From Reichenbachiella faecimaris (GTDB taxonomy: Bacteria; Bacteroidota; Bacteroidia; Cytophagales; Cyclobacteriaceae), in NCBI RefSeq assembly GCF_900176375.1, contig NZ_FWYF01000002.1:718161-782160 (forward strand): 64,000 nucleotides of DNA, given 5' to 3'. Of the stretch, positions 16,387 through 25,786 are shown one piece after another. The notes under the pieces are model-generated. The model was not told the DNA's origin, did not search any database, and saw only the letters and a list, made by a program, of their open reading frames with translations. A program made the translations under genes and the position numbers. The stretch's first letter is position 1. The number at the start of each line of letters is the position of its first letter.

Positions 16387-16795
16387 GTCGATTAGACTCA
16401 TCATTGACTCTAACTTGTGGATTGGCTTTATTATCTCCAATAATTTAAACAAGCTCGATTCATACATTTATTCAAATAATACACGGATTATTTTTTCTGC
16501 AGCTTTGGTAAGAGAACTAAGACGGACGGGAACTAAACCAAAATTACAAAAGTATTTTGAACGATATTCGATTGATTTGATTTTACAGAAATTCGATAAG
16601 TATATTGATTTTCATGAGGTTATTAGCAAAGTAAACGTTTGTCGTGACCCCAATGATGATTTTTTGTTAGCCTTGGCCAAGGACGCAAAGGCTGATTTTT
16701 TAATCACTGGAGACAAAGATCTTCTAACCTTGAAAGTTTTTGAAAAAACAAAAATTGTTACATTTCAAGCTTTTGATCAACTGACGGCCAATTAA
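16373..16795 (+). CDS. PIN-domain toxin (putative endoribonuclease)
   Basis: A 140-residue single PIN domain. The acidic metal-binding residues expected of the fold are visible: an N-terminal aspartate in LIIDSNLWIGF (about D12), a glutamate in the ALVRELRR helix, and aspartates in CRDPNDDFLLALA and TGDKDLL. This is the arrangement of the 'putative toxin-antitoxin system toxin component, PIN family' group. It should cleave RNA when free of its antitoxin. Its stop codon shares a base with the start of the following muramidase gene, so the TA pair is coupled to a cell-wall gene, which is unusual. Confidence 0.85.
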   Translation: MVKSKSIRLIIDSNLWIGFIISNNLNKLDSYIYSNNTRIIFSAALVRELRRTGTKPKLQKYFERYSIDLILQKFDKYIDFHEVISKVNVCRDPNDDFLLALAKDAKADFLITGDKDLLTLKVFEKTKIVTFQAFDQLTAN

Positions 16796-17967
16796 TGATG
16801 CAAACAGGCCTAGAATCTCTCCAAAAAAATCATGCTGGCATCAATGGCAGTGTGGGCTATCTCTGTCATGCTGCCTCAGTAGATTCTAACTACGCCCATG
16901 GTATAGATGTTGTCAAATCCATTTTTGGTTCTAGGTTGAAGAAGCTGTTTTCACCTCAGCACGGATTATTTGCAGATGTGCAAGACAACATGGTTGAGTC
17001 CAATCATTTTCATCACAGCCATTATGACCTGCCTGTTTATAGTTTGTATTCCGACACTAGAAAACCTTCCAAAGAAATGCTAGAAGGATTGGATCATGTG
17101 TTGATCGACTTACAAGATGTTGGTACTCGAGTATATACCTATATCTACACGATGACCTATATGATGGAGGCTTGCGCTGAAAATGGAATAGAGGTGATCA
17201 TCTTGGATAGACCCAATCCTATAGGTGGATTGAAAGTAGAAGGAAACATGCTAGACCAGACCTACAAGTCCTTTGTAGGGCGGCATGAGCTACCTATGCG
17301 TCATGGAATGACCATTGGCGAAGTGGCACTAATGGCCAAAAAACACTGGGGCATTGATTGTGCTCTTCGTGTTATTGAAATGAAAGGTTGGAAGCGTAGG
17401 CACCTCTTTTGGGATACCAAATTACCTTGGGTTCTTCCCTCCCCAAATCTTCCAAACCCAGAAACGGCCTTCCCATTTGTAGGGACTGTCCTTTTTGAGG
17501 GTACTAATGTTTCGGAAGGCCGAGGTACAACCAAGAGCTTAGAAACTATAGGCCACCCAAGTATGGCCAACTATGAATTGTTGGAGGCACTTAAAAAATC
17601 TTTTGAGGCCGCGGGATTAAGTGGTTTTATTTTACGACCCGTTTCGTTTATGCCCACTTTTCAAAAACATGCTGGTCAGGTATGCCACGGATATCAAATT
17701 CATGTGACGGATTATAGTGCTTTTTCGCCATGGCATGTGGGCCAGCTTATGTGTAGAGACTTTTATCAGCATCTGGGTAGGGACTTTCAATGGAAGCAAC
17801 CACCTTATGAATACGAAGAGGAGTTGATGCCTATAGACATTTTGAACGGTACGGATCAAATCAGAAGATGGGTAGAATCAAATGGCACATTCACTGATTT
17901 GATATCCATAGAGTCTGAAGGAAAAACAGATTTTATAGAGAAAAGGTCTGAAATAATGATCTATTAA
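16795..17967 (+). CDS. namZ: NamZ-type exo-beta-N-acetylmuramidase (DUF1343)
   Basis: A 390-residue protein matching the DUF1343 family, whose characterised members remove terminal MurNAc from peptidoglycan fragments. Recognisable blocks are LFSPQHGLFADVQDNM, HVLIDLQDVGTRVYTYIYTM, LDRPNPIGG, and PSPNLPNPETAFPFVGTVLFEGTNVSEGRGTT. No signal peptide is visible, so this copy probably works in the cytoplasm on recycled muropeptides, unlike secreted members. Two ATGs are available (16795 and 16798). The first overlaps the toxin stop by one base, indicating translational coupling. A weakly conserved first block (PQHG instead of the common PEHG) is the only oddity. Confidence 0.88.
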   Translation: MMQTGLESLQKNHAGINGSVGYLCHAASVDSNYAHGIDVVKSIFGSRLKKLFSPQHGLFADVQDNMVESNHFHHSHYDLPVYSLYSDTRKPSKEMLEGLDHVLIDLQDVGTRVYTYIYTMTYMMEACAENGIEVIILDRPNPIGGLKVEGNMLDQTYKSFVGRHELPMRHGMTIGEVALMAKKHWGIDCALRVIEMKGWKRRHLFWDTKLPWVLPSPNLPNPETAFPFVGTVLFEGTNVSEGRGTTKSLETIGHPSMANYELLEALKKSFEAAGLSGFILRPVSFMPTFQKHAGQVCHGYQIHVTDYSAFSPWHVGQLMCRDFYQHLGRDFQWKQPPYEYEEELMPIDILNGTDQIRRWVESNGTFTDLISIESEGKTDFIEKRSEIMIY

Positions 17968-18123
17968 TATTCATTTTACGAACTACTTAGTTTTTATAGT
18001 TAATTTTAAAGCCAGTTCGCCCAAAACTGATGTGTTTTCTCGGACACAAAATTGTGTAGCCAGTGCCTAATATCCCTAGGTCAATTGGTTTACTGATTTC
18101 TTTTTTAATCTCAAAATGAAAAT

Positions 18124-20310
18124 ATGGCTGCTAAGCAATCTTCAAAAACCATTATTGTTTCTAATAGACTACCAGTTCGAATTGTAAAAGAGGGTGAAAA
18201 ATTGGCCTTTATGCCAAGTGAGGGCGGATTGGCAACTGGCCTGGGCTCAATTTACAAGCAAGGAGATAATATTTGGTTGGGTTGGCCTGGTGCGGTTTTG
18301 AATACCAAAGCAGAAGAGGCACAGACAAAGAAGGAATTGAAGGAGCAAAACATGGCGCCTGTTTTCCTGACCGAACAAGATATAGAACTCTACTATGAAG
18401 GGTTTTCGAATGAAACCCTCTGGCCGAACTTTCATTACTTCAATCAATTCTCAGAATTCAATCATGAATATTGGGAAGCCTATAAGGCCGTCAATCAGAA
18501 GTTTGCAGATCAGATTTTAAAAAATGCCAATCCAAATGATACGATTTGGATTCATGATTATCAGTTGCTGCTGCTGCCCGCTTTGGTGAGGGCAGAAAGG
18601 CCGGATATTTCCATTGGTTTCTTTTTGCATATACCATTTCCTTCTTATGAGTCCTTTAGGCTTTTGCCTTGGAGAAGAGAACTGTTGCTTGGCATGCTTG
18701 GTGCGGATTTTCTTGGTTTTCATACCTATGATGACACCAGGCACTTCCTGTCTTCAGTGAGTAGACTTGCTGGTATCGGCAATGAGCATGGCCATATCAA
18801 CTATAATAATCGTCAGATCATGGCGGATGCCCTACCCATGGGAATCGACTATGACAAATACGCAGAAGTAGCCGCTGCACCCGAAACCTTGGAGCGTGAG
18901 GTAAGATATCGTACGAGCATTGGCAGTGAACAACTGATTCTCTGTATTGACCGTTTGGATTATTCCAAAGGAATTCCGCAGAGACTGAAGGCCTTCGAAA
19001 AATTGCTTGAACGCTACCCAGAGTATCTGGAGAAAGTATCTATTCTCATGGTGGTGGTTCCCTCTAGAGATCAAGTCGGAAAATACAAAGAACTGAAAGA
19101 GGAGATAGATCTTTTGGTCGGGCGTATCAATGGACAGTATTCTCGCCTTAGTTGGACGCCTATCCATTATTTCTACAGATCATTTCCACTGCATGCGCTA
19201 TCCGCCTTTTACAGAATGGCCCATGTGTGTTTGGTGAGCCCAATGAGAGATGGGATGAATCTGGTATGCAAAGAATTTATTGCAAGTAAACTAGATAAAA
19301 AGGGTGCGTTGGTATTGAGTGAAATGGCTGGAGCATCTAAAGAGCTCTCGGATGCTTTATTGATTAATCCAAATAATCGTTATCAAATGGTGGAGGCAAT
19401 CCGAGAGGCCTTGGAAATGGATGAAAAGGAACAAATGCAGCGTATGACTGTGATGCAAAACACACTCAAAAGGTATAATATTTACAACTGGGTAGATCTG
19501 TTCATGAATCGTCTGTCTATTGTGAAAAAAGCACAGCGTTCCCTGACGACCAAGTTGCTAGATGACAAATCGACAAACACAGTCAAATCAGCCTACAAAA
19601 AATCTAAAGAACCGCTTATATTTTTGGACTATGATGGTACGTTGCAAGGTTTTTATGGTGATCCACAAGCCGCCAAACCAGATGCAGAGCTATATAGTAT
19701 TGTCAACGGATTGACCAAAAAGGCCAATGTGATAATCATTAGTGGCAGAGATAAAACCACACTTGGAGAATGGTTCAAAGAGTGCAAAGTAGATCTCATA
19801 GGAGAACATGGCGTATGGCTTAAGGCCTATAAAGAGGACTGGCATACCATTACCAACCTGACAGATACTTGGAAAGAGGCCATTAGTGAAGTACTGGATG
19901 GTTATGTGGCAAGAACCCCTGGTTCATTCATAGAAGAAAAGGACTACTCTTTGGTTTGGCATTACCGCAAGGTGGAAACCGGCCTTGGGGAGCTCAGAAC
20001 CAGAGAGCTAACGAGCCATTTGAAATACCTCGCCTCCAACCAAAACCTTCAAGTACTGGAAGGAGACATGGTCGTGGAGATCAAGAGCACGGAAATCAAC
20101 AAAGGTCGAGCAGCTCGCAACTGGATGAAACGCTACGAAGGAGCAGACTTCATTATGGCAGCAGGAGATGACTGGACGGACGAGGATACTTTCAAAGTGA
20201 TGCCTTCTGATGCCTATACCATCAAAGTGGGTAGCTCCAATTCTGCAGCCAAATTTAGTGTGAATAACTATGAGGAGGTGAGGGAATTGTTGAAGAAAAT
20301 GAACAGCTAA
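18124..20310 (+). CDS. Bifunctional trehalose-6-phosphate synthase/phosphatase (OtsA-OtsB fusion)
   Basis: A 728-residue cytoplasmic fusion. Residues 1 to about 470 form a GT20 trehalose-6-phosphate synthase: RLPVR and GGLATGL near the N-terminus bind phosphate, IHDYQLLLLPALVR, and the SPMRDGMNLVCKEFIA donor-binding segment follows. Residues from about 490 form a HAD phosphatase with the DYDGT motif (nucleophile D502, acid D504), SGRDKTTL, and GDDWTDEDTF for magnesium. UDP-glucose and glucose-6-phosphate would thus be converted to trehalose by one chain, for osmotic or desiccation protection. It stands alone in a 150-bp spacer and overlaps the convergent downstream gene by 3 nt. Confidence 0.95.
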   Translation: MAAKQSSKTIIVSNRLPVRIVKEGEKLAFMPSEGGLATGLGSIYKQGDNIWLGWPGAVLNTKAEEAQTKKELKEQNMAPVFLTEQDIELYYEGFSNETLWPNFHYFNQFSEFNHEYWEAYKAVNQKFADQILKNANPNDTIWIHDYQLLLLPALVRAERPDISIGFFLHIPFPSYESFRLLPWRRELLLGMLGADFLGFHTYDDTRHFLSSVSRLAGIGNEHGHINYNNRQIMADALPMGIDYDKYAEVAAAPETLEREVRYRTSIGSEQLILCIDRLDYSKGIPQRLKAFEKLLERYPEYLEKVSILMVVVPSRDQVGKYKELKEEIDLLVGRINGQYSRLSWTPIHYFYRSFPLHALSAFYRMAHVCLVSPMRDGMNLVCKEFIASKLDKKGALVLSEMAGASKELSDALLINPNNRYQMVEAIREALEMDEKEQMQRMTVMQNTLKRYNIYNWVDLFMNRLSIVKKAQRSLTTKLLDDKSTNTVKSAYKKSKEPLIFLDYDGTLQGFYGDPQAAKPDAELYSIVNGLTKKANVIIISGRDKTTLGEWFKECKVDLIGEHGVWLKAYKEDWHTITNLTDTWKEAISEVLDGYVARTPGSFIEEKDYSLVWHYRKVETGLGELRTRELTSHLKYLASNQNLQVLEGDMVVEIKSTEINKGRAARNWMKRYEGADFIMAAGDDWTDEDTFKVMPSDAYTIKVGSSNSAAKFSVNNYEEVRELLKKMNS

Positions 20311-20795
20311 AGCCCTTTTGTCATCTCTTTCAGGTTGATGGACTCTCCTTTTTGAAAGAAGACCTCCCTCACCACATCCATGTGTCCCCATAAGTATTTG
20401 TGGCCTTTTAGGGCTTTGGTAGAGCGCATACGTCTTTTGAGTCTGGCTATTTCTTTGTCTGTCGCTTTTCTTCTCTCCCCTAGTTGACCATATAGTTTTA
20501 CGGCTGGGTAGTTATCAAACCTGCGTTTGAATAATGATTTTACCCAAAACCATCTACTGCTATTGACACCCAATACACAGATGTTTTTATTGGATCTGGC
20601 ATGTTTGGGCAACTTGGTTGGAAACATTTCAAAATAGAAACCTGCTTGATTGTCATTTAGAAAAAGAGAGCCAATAGGCGTCACTGTAGGATTATTTTCT
20701 TCATCTACTGACCCAATGGATACATGTAAGTTGGTTTTAAAACTTTGGTTGAAATGCTTTCTAATTTTTGACCAGTCGTTTGTTAGATTCATCAA
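20307..20795 (-). CDS. Pyridoxamine-5'-phosphate-oxidase-like flavin-binding split-barrel protein
   Basis: A 162-residue cytoplasmic protein. The N-terminal half, with NLHVSIGSVDEENNPTVTPIG, GFYFEMFPTKLPKHARSNKNICVLG, reads as the PNPOx-like FMN-binding split barrel. The C-terminal third is basic (RRKATDKEIARLKRRMRSTKALKGH). The family handles FMN or F420 cofactors and often has no known substrate. It overlaps the end of the trehalose gene by 3 nt on the opposite strand. The assignment is by fold pattern and is moderately certain. Confidence 0.7.
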   Translation of the reverse strand: MMNLTNDWSKIRKHFNQSFKTNLHVSIGSVDEENNPTVTPIGSLFLNDNQAGFYFEMFPTKLPKHARSNKNICVLGVNSSRWFWVKSLFKRRFDNYPAVKLYGQLGERRKATDKEIARLKRRMRSTKALKGHKYLWGHMDVVREVFFQKGESINLKEMTKGL

Positions 20796-20846
20796 GCTGT
20801 GGTTTGAATTCCTTTCTACATACGCAATTCACGGACTGGAGATGTA

Positions 20847-21215
20847 CTATTTTTCTACTTCACTAAAAAGCTCTACGATATCTTCTGGAACCTGCTGTGG
20901 TTTGACCATAGATACCCTTGTACTTCCAATATTGCCAATAGGTACTTTATCAATAAATGAGAATGGTGCTCCAAGAATTAGACGTACAGTTTGGCCTAAT
21001 ACTTCCTTACAATTTCCAGTCCGAATGGCCAAAAGAAGCATTTTCCAATGTGTTTCTGTATGCTGGTATGGATAGCGCTGACCTATAATATGTGCTCTCT
21101 CCAGATGATGCCAGGCGCTTTCAAAATCCTGCCTGTTCAATGCTGTTTTGTATTGACCCAGTTCATTTTTGTACATAGGCTTTAGATGGGCGAGCATTTT
21201 GATATTCAACTTCAT
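20847..21215 (-). CDS. DUF3703 family protein
   Basis: A 122-residue protein with the DUF3703 pattern: an N-terminal helix (LKPMYKNELGQYKTAL), the block FESAWHHLERAHIIGQRYPYQHTETHWKML, and a distal NIGSTRVSMVKPQQVPEDI. The His/Glu-rich central block (AWHHLERAHIIGQ) is invariant-looking and could bind a metal, though no activity is known. The open frame extends to 21338, but the extension overlaps the terminator of the next gene. The ATG at 21215 fits the family's usual length. Confidence 0.8.
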   Translation of the reverse strand: MKLNIKMLAHLKPMYKNELGQYKTALNRQDFESAWHHLERAHIIGQRYPYQHTETHWKMLLLAIRTGNCKEVLGQTVRLILGAPFSFIDKVPIGNIGSTRVSMVKPQQVPEDIVELFSEVEK

Positions 21216-21298
21216 CTTTATTTTTTTAGTTACAAAGTTGTGAGAGATATAAAAGGAAGGCTTGTATGAACTGGCTGAGTTTTTGCCGACCGTACGAT

Positions 21299-21325
21299 AA
21301 AAAAGGCCAGCAACTGCTGGCCTTT
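21299..21325 (-). terminator. Intrinsic terminator after the DUF2911 gene
   Basis: Minus-strand stem AAAGGCCAGC / GCTGGCCTTT (10 bp, 4-nt loop) followed by a six-base T-run, 27 nt after the DUF2911 stop. Confidence 0.88.
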
Positions 21326-21351
21326 CAAACATATCCAAAATCGGAATTTTC

Positions 21352-22479
21352 TTATGATTCGTATGCGCTGGTATCTACCCCCATTTCTTTCAATAACTTG
21401 ATTGAATTAGACTTGACATTGGCAGGAGGGTCTAGCGATAAAGACTTTTTCAGATTTTTAATGGCGTTTTTGTTGTCGCCTTTGGTTTTGTAGGCTTCTC
21501 CCAAACTATCCCAGCAGTTGGCATTTTTTGGGTTTCTTTTAGCATTCAAAGTGAAGTACTCTATGGCTTTGTCATACTTCTGCTGGCCTATCATCTGATA
21601 ACCGAGGAAGTTGAGTTGACCTACATTGGCCAAAGCAACAGATTCATCTGTAATAGCCTGTGCTTCTGTTGTTTTTCCAAGTGCTGTCAGGATTTGACCC
21701 TTGGTAGCCAAGTTGTTGAAATTTTTGGTATTGGCTATTGACTGATCCACCCAAATCAAAGCCTGCTCTAACTCTACATTATTTTGTGCACAATAGTTGG
21801 CCGCCTGATTGAGTCCTTGCCAGCCAAAACCTGGGATAGACCTTAGTTCATCTTTAAAATTGGCTACCACGATGCTGTGTACATCATATTCTACTTTGAA
21901 TGGAATGGCTTTTTTCTCCCACTTGAGTGCAAGGGTTGCGCTGGTATTGTCCATGGCAATTGCATCATAGCTCAATACTTCAGTGTGTGCGATATCCATG
22001 GTTTGAACATCTACTCTAAGTGCATCTTCAGCTTCTTTGTAATAAAAGCTACCCCAAGATGAAGAGTTTTTAGAAAAAATCACTGTGGCTTTGCCATCTT
22101 CATATATAGCCATGTGTAAGCCGTAGGTTCCTGCCTTCAAATCTTTGCCTTCTATTTTCACATCATCAGAAAAAGTAATGATTGTATTTTCATTGGCTCC
22201 TGCTCTCCAGGGGATATTACTTCCATCTACAAATGAGGTAGCCTCAAATCCCCAAGGCACGAGCGTGCCCCAGATTTGTCCAGTACGATCTGTCCCTCTG
22301 AGCGTAACTCTTGGTCTGGAGTATTTGATATTGACAGTTGAAATACCGATGGTTTGCGTCATTTCACCTGCTGGAACTACCGCTCTCGGCGTGGTCACGT
22401 TTTGGGCACTTACCTCCCAACACAGCATAGCGACAATCGCAGCTGTAAATAGTGCTTTCATGTTATTTTTTGTCTTCAT
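21352..22479 (-). CDS. Secreted DUF2911 protein with C-terminal TPR repeats
   Basis: A 375-residue exported protein with signal peptide ending near VSAQ. Residues of about 35-185 match DUF2911 (IKYSRPRVTLRGTDRTG, LVPWGFEATSF, WRAGANENTIITFSDDVKIEGKDLKAGTYGL), a beta-rich domain common in Bacteroidota. The C-terminal 120 residues hold TPR-like helices (IGQQKYDKAIEYFTLNAKRNPKNANCWDSLGEAYKTKGDNKNAI). It probably acts in the periplasm or at the surface as a scaffold. Reaction unknown. It is monocistronic with its own terminator. Confidence 0.85.
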   Translation of the reverse strand: MKTKNNMKALFTAAIVAMLCWEVSAQNVTTPRAVVPAGEMTQTIGISTVNIKYSRPRVTLRGTDRTGQIWGTLVPWGFEATSFVDGSNIPWRAGANENTIITFSDDVKIEGKDLKAGTYGLHMAIYEDGKATVIFSKNSSSWGSFYYKEAEDALRVDVQTMDIAHTEVLSYDAIAMDNTSATLALKWEKKAIPFKVEYDVHSIVVANFKDELRSIPGFGWQGLNQAANYCAQNNVELEQALIWVDQSIANTKNFNNLATKGQILTALGKTTEAQAITDESVALANVGQLNFLGYQMIGQQKYDKAIEYFTLNAKRNPKNANCWDSLGEAYKTKGDNKNAIKNLKKSLSLDPPANVKSNSIKLLKEMGVDTSAYES

Positions 22480-22570
22480 AATATAAAATGGTTATGGTAT
22501 TTGAATTTTTAACAATTAGTTAAACGTGTATCCAGTATGCCTGAGAAGATTTTGTGATAAACGGTAAATT

Positions 22571-22581
22571 CCGTGATAAAA
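22571..22581. repeat. 11-bp inverted repeat, left copy (flanks DUF1801 gene)
   Basis: CCGTGATAAAA here is the exact reverse complement of TTTTATCACGG at 23188-23198. The two copies bracket the DUF1801 gene. A partial second GTGATAAA lies just upstream, near 22551. Confidence 0.5.
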
Positions 22582-22724
22582 GGGGTTTTGTATGTATTAC
22601 TTAGGATGGTTAATCGTACCATATAAGCCCACTGGCTCGCATCTATCCATACCCTTACCTTCGAATAATCATTTTTGACTGTTGGTGTATTATGATTTAA
22701 TTTTATTGAAAACCACAAATTGCC

Positions 22725-23168
22725 ATGCAAAGCTCAGCGACATCTGTACAAGAGTATCTGGAATCTTTACCTGAAGACAGAAGAGAAGCCATTACTAGGG
22801 TAAGAGAAATCATACTTAAAAATTTACCCACTGGCATTGAGGAAACCATGAATTGGGGCATGATTAGTTATGAAGTGCCTCTGGAGTTTTATCCAGATAC
22901 CTATAATAAAAAACCCCTACTGTTTGCAGCATTGGCTTCTCAAAAAAACCACATGGCTGTATATCTGAGTGGAATTTATTGCGATGAGGCCTTAAGAGAA
23001 AAATTCGAGATGGATTACAAAGCTTCGGGCAAGAAGATGGATATGGGCAAAAGCTGCGTCCGTTTCAAAAAGTTAGAACACCTTCCACTGGATGTTATTG
23101 GCTGGGCCATTGGAGCTGCTGACATGGAAACCTTCGTGCTCTACACCAAAGAGAGTAGAAAAAAGTAA
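22725..23168 (+). CDS. DUF1801 (YdhG-like) protein
   Basis: A 147-residue soluble protein. The blocks SVQEYLESLPEDRREAITRVREII, EETMNWGMISYEVP and KSCVRFKKLEHLPLDVIGWAI are those of DUF1801, a small alpha/beta family related in fold to the frataxin-like YdhG group. Function is unknown; some relatives are linked to iron or to stress. No signal peptide. It is monocistronic between two divergently placed spacers, and an 11-bp inverted repeat lies on each side. Confidence 0.85.
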   Translation: MQSSATSVQEYLESLPEDRREAITRVREIILKNLPTGIEETMNWGMISYEVPLEFYPDTYNKKPLLFAALASQKNHMAVYLSGIYCDEALREKFEMDYKASGKKMDMGKSCVRFKKLEHLPLDVIGWAIGAADMETFVLYTKESRKK

Positions 23169-23187
23169 AACCTCTATTCCTACATTA

Positions 23188-23198
23188 TTTTATCACGG
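23188..23198. repeat. 11-bp inverted repeat, right copy
   Basis: TTTTATCACGG, the reverse complement of the copy at 22571-22581, 20 bp after the DUF1801 stop. Confidence 0.5.
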
Positions 23199-23405
23199 CC
23201 TGTGGGGGTAAAACCAGTTATAGTTTTCATGAATCTGGAAAACGATAAATTTTTAGCGTGATATGGTAACTTCTTGGGTGGAAATGCTGTCTTTCATAGT
23301 GTTATCTCGACCCATCAAATAGTGATAATCATTTAATTACGTGAAATAGAAAACAACATCGTCTTCTAAAAAGTCAAAACAACTAAAACAAATTTTTTAA
23401 ACTCA

Positions 23406-25781
23406 ATGAATAAACTTCTATTGGCCAAGCTTTTGGTGTGCTTTACGTTTTTTGCGCAAGCTCAAAATACCATCAGTGGCTATGTAAAAGATGCAAGCAA
23501 TGGAGAAACACTGATAGGCGCCACCGTCTTAATCAAGGGCAGCTCCCAAGGTGTAATTACCAACGTGTATGGCTTTTATTCCATTACCCTTCCGGCAAAT
23601 ACATACGAGGTTGAATACAGGTATATTGGCTATCAGCCTACTGCTCAACAAGTAGATCTCTCAGAAAGCAGAAGAATAGACATAGAACTATTGTCTGACA
23701 GCCAGCAACTGGAAGAAGTAGTCATTTCTGCAGAGCCAGAAGATGTCAATGTTTCTGGTATGCAAATGTCTACCAATAAACTGGATATTGAAACCATTAC
23801 CAAGATTCCATCCTTTATGGGAGAAGCTGATGTGCTTCGCAGTATCCAGATGGTGCCAGGGGTTGCGACTGTTGGCGAAGGCGCTTCAGGATTTAATGTG
23901 CGAGGAGGTAGTGTTGGTCAGAACATGGTTTTGTTAGATGAAGCACCAGTTTACAACTCCTCTCACTTGATGGGTTTTTTCTCTGTCTTCAATCCTGACG
24001 CAGTAAAAGACGTCAATCTGATCAAGGGAGGTATTCCTGCTAGGTATGGAGGAAGAATATCTTCTGTGTTGGATATCAGAATGAAGGAAGGAAATGTGAA
24101 AGAATTTCAAGGACAAGGGGGTGTTGGTACAGTTTTCAGTCGTTTGTCATTGGAGGCGCCAATCGTAAAGGACAAAGCATCTTTTATCCTGGCGGGTCGT
24201 CGGTCATATATAGATGTGCTGGCAAAGCCATTTACTGATGTATTTGACGGAGGAGCAGCACTCAATTTTTATGATTTAACAGCAAAAACCAACTGGAATA
24301 TCAATTCCAAAAACAGAGTTTTTTTATCTGGTTATTTTGGTAGGGATGTATTCAAGTTTGATAAGCAGCAAGGGTTTAATTGGGGAAATAGCACGGCCAC
24401 ACTTCGTTGGAATCATATTTTCAATGATAAGCTGTTTGCCAATTTCACAGCATTTTATAGTGATTACGATTATGAACTTGCATTTGGCGAGGACGAAATG
24501 GACAAGTTCAGGTGGAGTTCCAGAATTTTGAATTATGACTTCAAGCCAGAGTTTACCTATTTCATGAATCCAAATAATGAAATATCATTTGGTGGGGAGG
24601 CACTTTTTTTCAAGTTTGAACCAGCCAATGTCAATACTGTAAATGTAGGTGAGGCGGCAGACAACAGTTTGCCCAGCAAGAACGCATTAGAAACAGCACT
24701 TTACATTTCCAACAATCAGAAAATTGGTACTGATATCGAATTGCAATATGGTGTTCGATTTTCCAATTTCAACCTGTTGGGCTCTGGCATGGCTTACACT
24801 TATGGAGATACAATTCCAGGTGAACGAAGACCTTTGCTAGACAGTACCTCCTATGATTCAAGAGAAGTGATGGAATCTTATCACAACCTTGAACCAAGAT
24901 TAGCTATCAAATATCAATTCAATAAGAATAATTCGTTTAAGGCCAGTTATAATAAAACAAGTCAATACATACACCTGGTGTCTAACACGACAGCTTCTAA
25001 CCCACTAGATGTTTGGAATCCAAGTAGCAATAATATAGAGCCACAAATCGGCCATCAGGTGGCCTTGGGCTGGTTTAGAAATTTTGGGCCTGACAATAAT
25101 GTGGAATTTTCTGCTGAGGTGTATTACAGGAAGACCAAGAATCAGATAGATTATATAGACGGAGCCGAGTTGTTGATCAATGAATATATAGAAGGAGATC
25201 TTTTATCAGGAGATGGCAGGGCTTATGGTTTGGAATTGTATGCCAAGAAAAACACAGGCAGACTCACTGGGTGGGTGAGCTATACCTTGGCAAGAACAGA
25301 GTTAAAAGTAGATGGAATAAATAACGGGAACTGGTACCCCACTCGCTACGATCAGGCACATAATTTTAAGACAGCTGTTTTTTACGATCTGAACAAGAAC
25401 TGGCAGTTTTCTGCAAATTTCACTTTTTTGACTGGCACACCTACTACATTTCCAACGTCAAGATTTGAACAGGCAGGTTATGTAATACCCTATGCCCATG
25501 GAGACGGAAGGAACAATTTCAGAATCCCGAGCTATCACAGGTTTGATCTCTCAGCTACCAAATACAATAAGACCGTTCGGAAAAATGGCAAGCCAAAACG
25601 ATTCCACAGTCATTGGGTATTTGCTGTTTACAATGTGCTTGGAACCAAAAATCCGTTCTCCATTTATTTCACTCAAGCAGACGAGCGTTTTGCGCAAGGT
25701 CAGCCAGTGGATACCCAGGCCAGACAGGTTTCTATTATCGGCAGTATGATTCCTTCCGTTTCTTACAATTTTAAATTTTGA
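23406..25781 (+). CDS. TonB-dependent receptor paired with a DUF4249 lipoprotein
   Basis: A 791-residue outer-membrane receptor with signal peptide (MNKLLLAKLLVCFTFFAQA), carboxypeptidase-like regulatory domain (about 22-105, NTISGYVKDASNGETLIGATVLI) and plug (about 120-230). The plug contains GFNVRGGSVGQNMVLLDEAPVYN and IKGGIPARYGGRISSVLDI. The barrel ends in YNFKF. The DUF4249 lipoprotein gene follows 5 nt after its stop. That pairing is conserved in Bacteroidota and recalls SusC/SusD, with the lipoprotein possibly acting as an outer lid. The ligand is unknown. A Fur-like sequence lies about 60 bp upstream, which hints weakly at iron control. Confidence 0.93.
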   Translation: MNKLLLAKLLVCFTFFAQAQNTISGYVKDASNGETLIGATVLIKGSSQGVITNVYGFYSITLPANTYEVEYRYIGYQPTAQQVDLSESRRIDIELLSDSQQLEEVVISAEPEDVNVSGMQMSTNKLDIETITKIPSFMGEADVLRSIQMVPGVATVGEGASGFNVRGGSVGQNMVLLDEAPVYNSSHLMGFFSVFNPDAVKDVNLIKGGIPARYGGRISSVLDIRMKEGNVKEFQGQGGVGTVFSRLSLEAPIVKDKASFILAGRRSYIDVLAKPFTDVFDGGAALNFYDLTAKTNWNINSKNRVFLSGYFGRDVFKFDKQQGFNWGNSTATLRWNHIFNDKLFANFTAFYSDYDYELAFGEDEMDKFRWSSRILNYDFKPEFTYFMNPNNEISFGGEALFFKFEPANVNTVNVGEAADNSLPSKNALETALYISNNQKIGTDIELQYGVRFSNFNLLGSGMAYTYGDTIPGERRPLLDSTSYDSREVMESYHNLEPRLAIKYQFNKNNSFKASYNKTSQYIHLVSNTTASNPLDVWNPSSNNIEPQIGHQVALGWFRNFGPDNNVEFSAEVYYRKTKNQIDYIDGAELLINEYIEGDLLSGDGRAYGLELYAKKNTGRLTGWVSYTLARTELKVDGINNGNWYPTRYDQAHNFKTAVFYDLNKNWQFSANFTFLTGTPTTFPTSRFEQAGYVIPYAHGDGRNNFRIPSYHRFDLSATKYNKTVRKNGKPKRFHSHWVFAVYNVLGTKNPFSIYFTQADERFAQGQPVDTQARQVSIIGSMIPSVSYNFKF

Positions 25782-25786
25782 TTAAA

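Noticed and set aside
22509-22730. 73-codon minus-strand ORF upstream of the DUF1801 gene
   Set aside because: No recognisable domain or start context; overlaps the plus-strand gene start.
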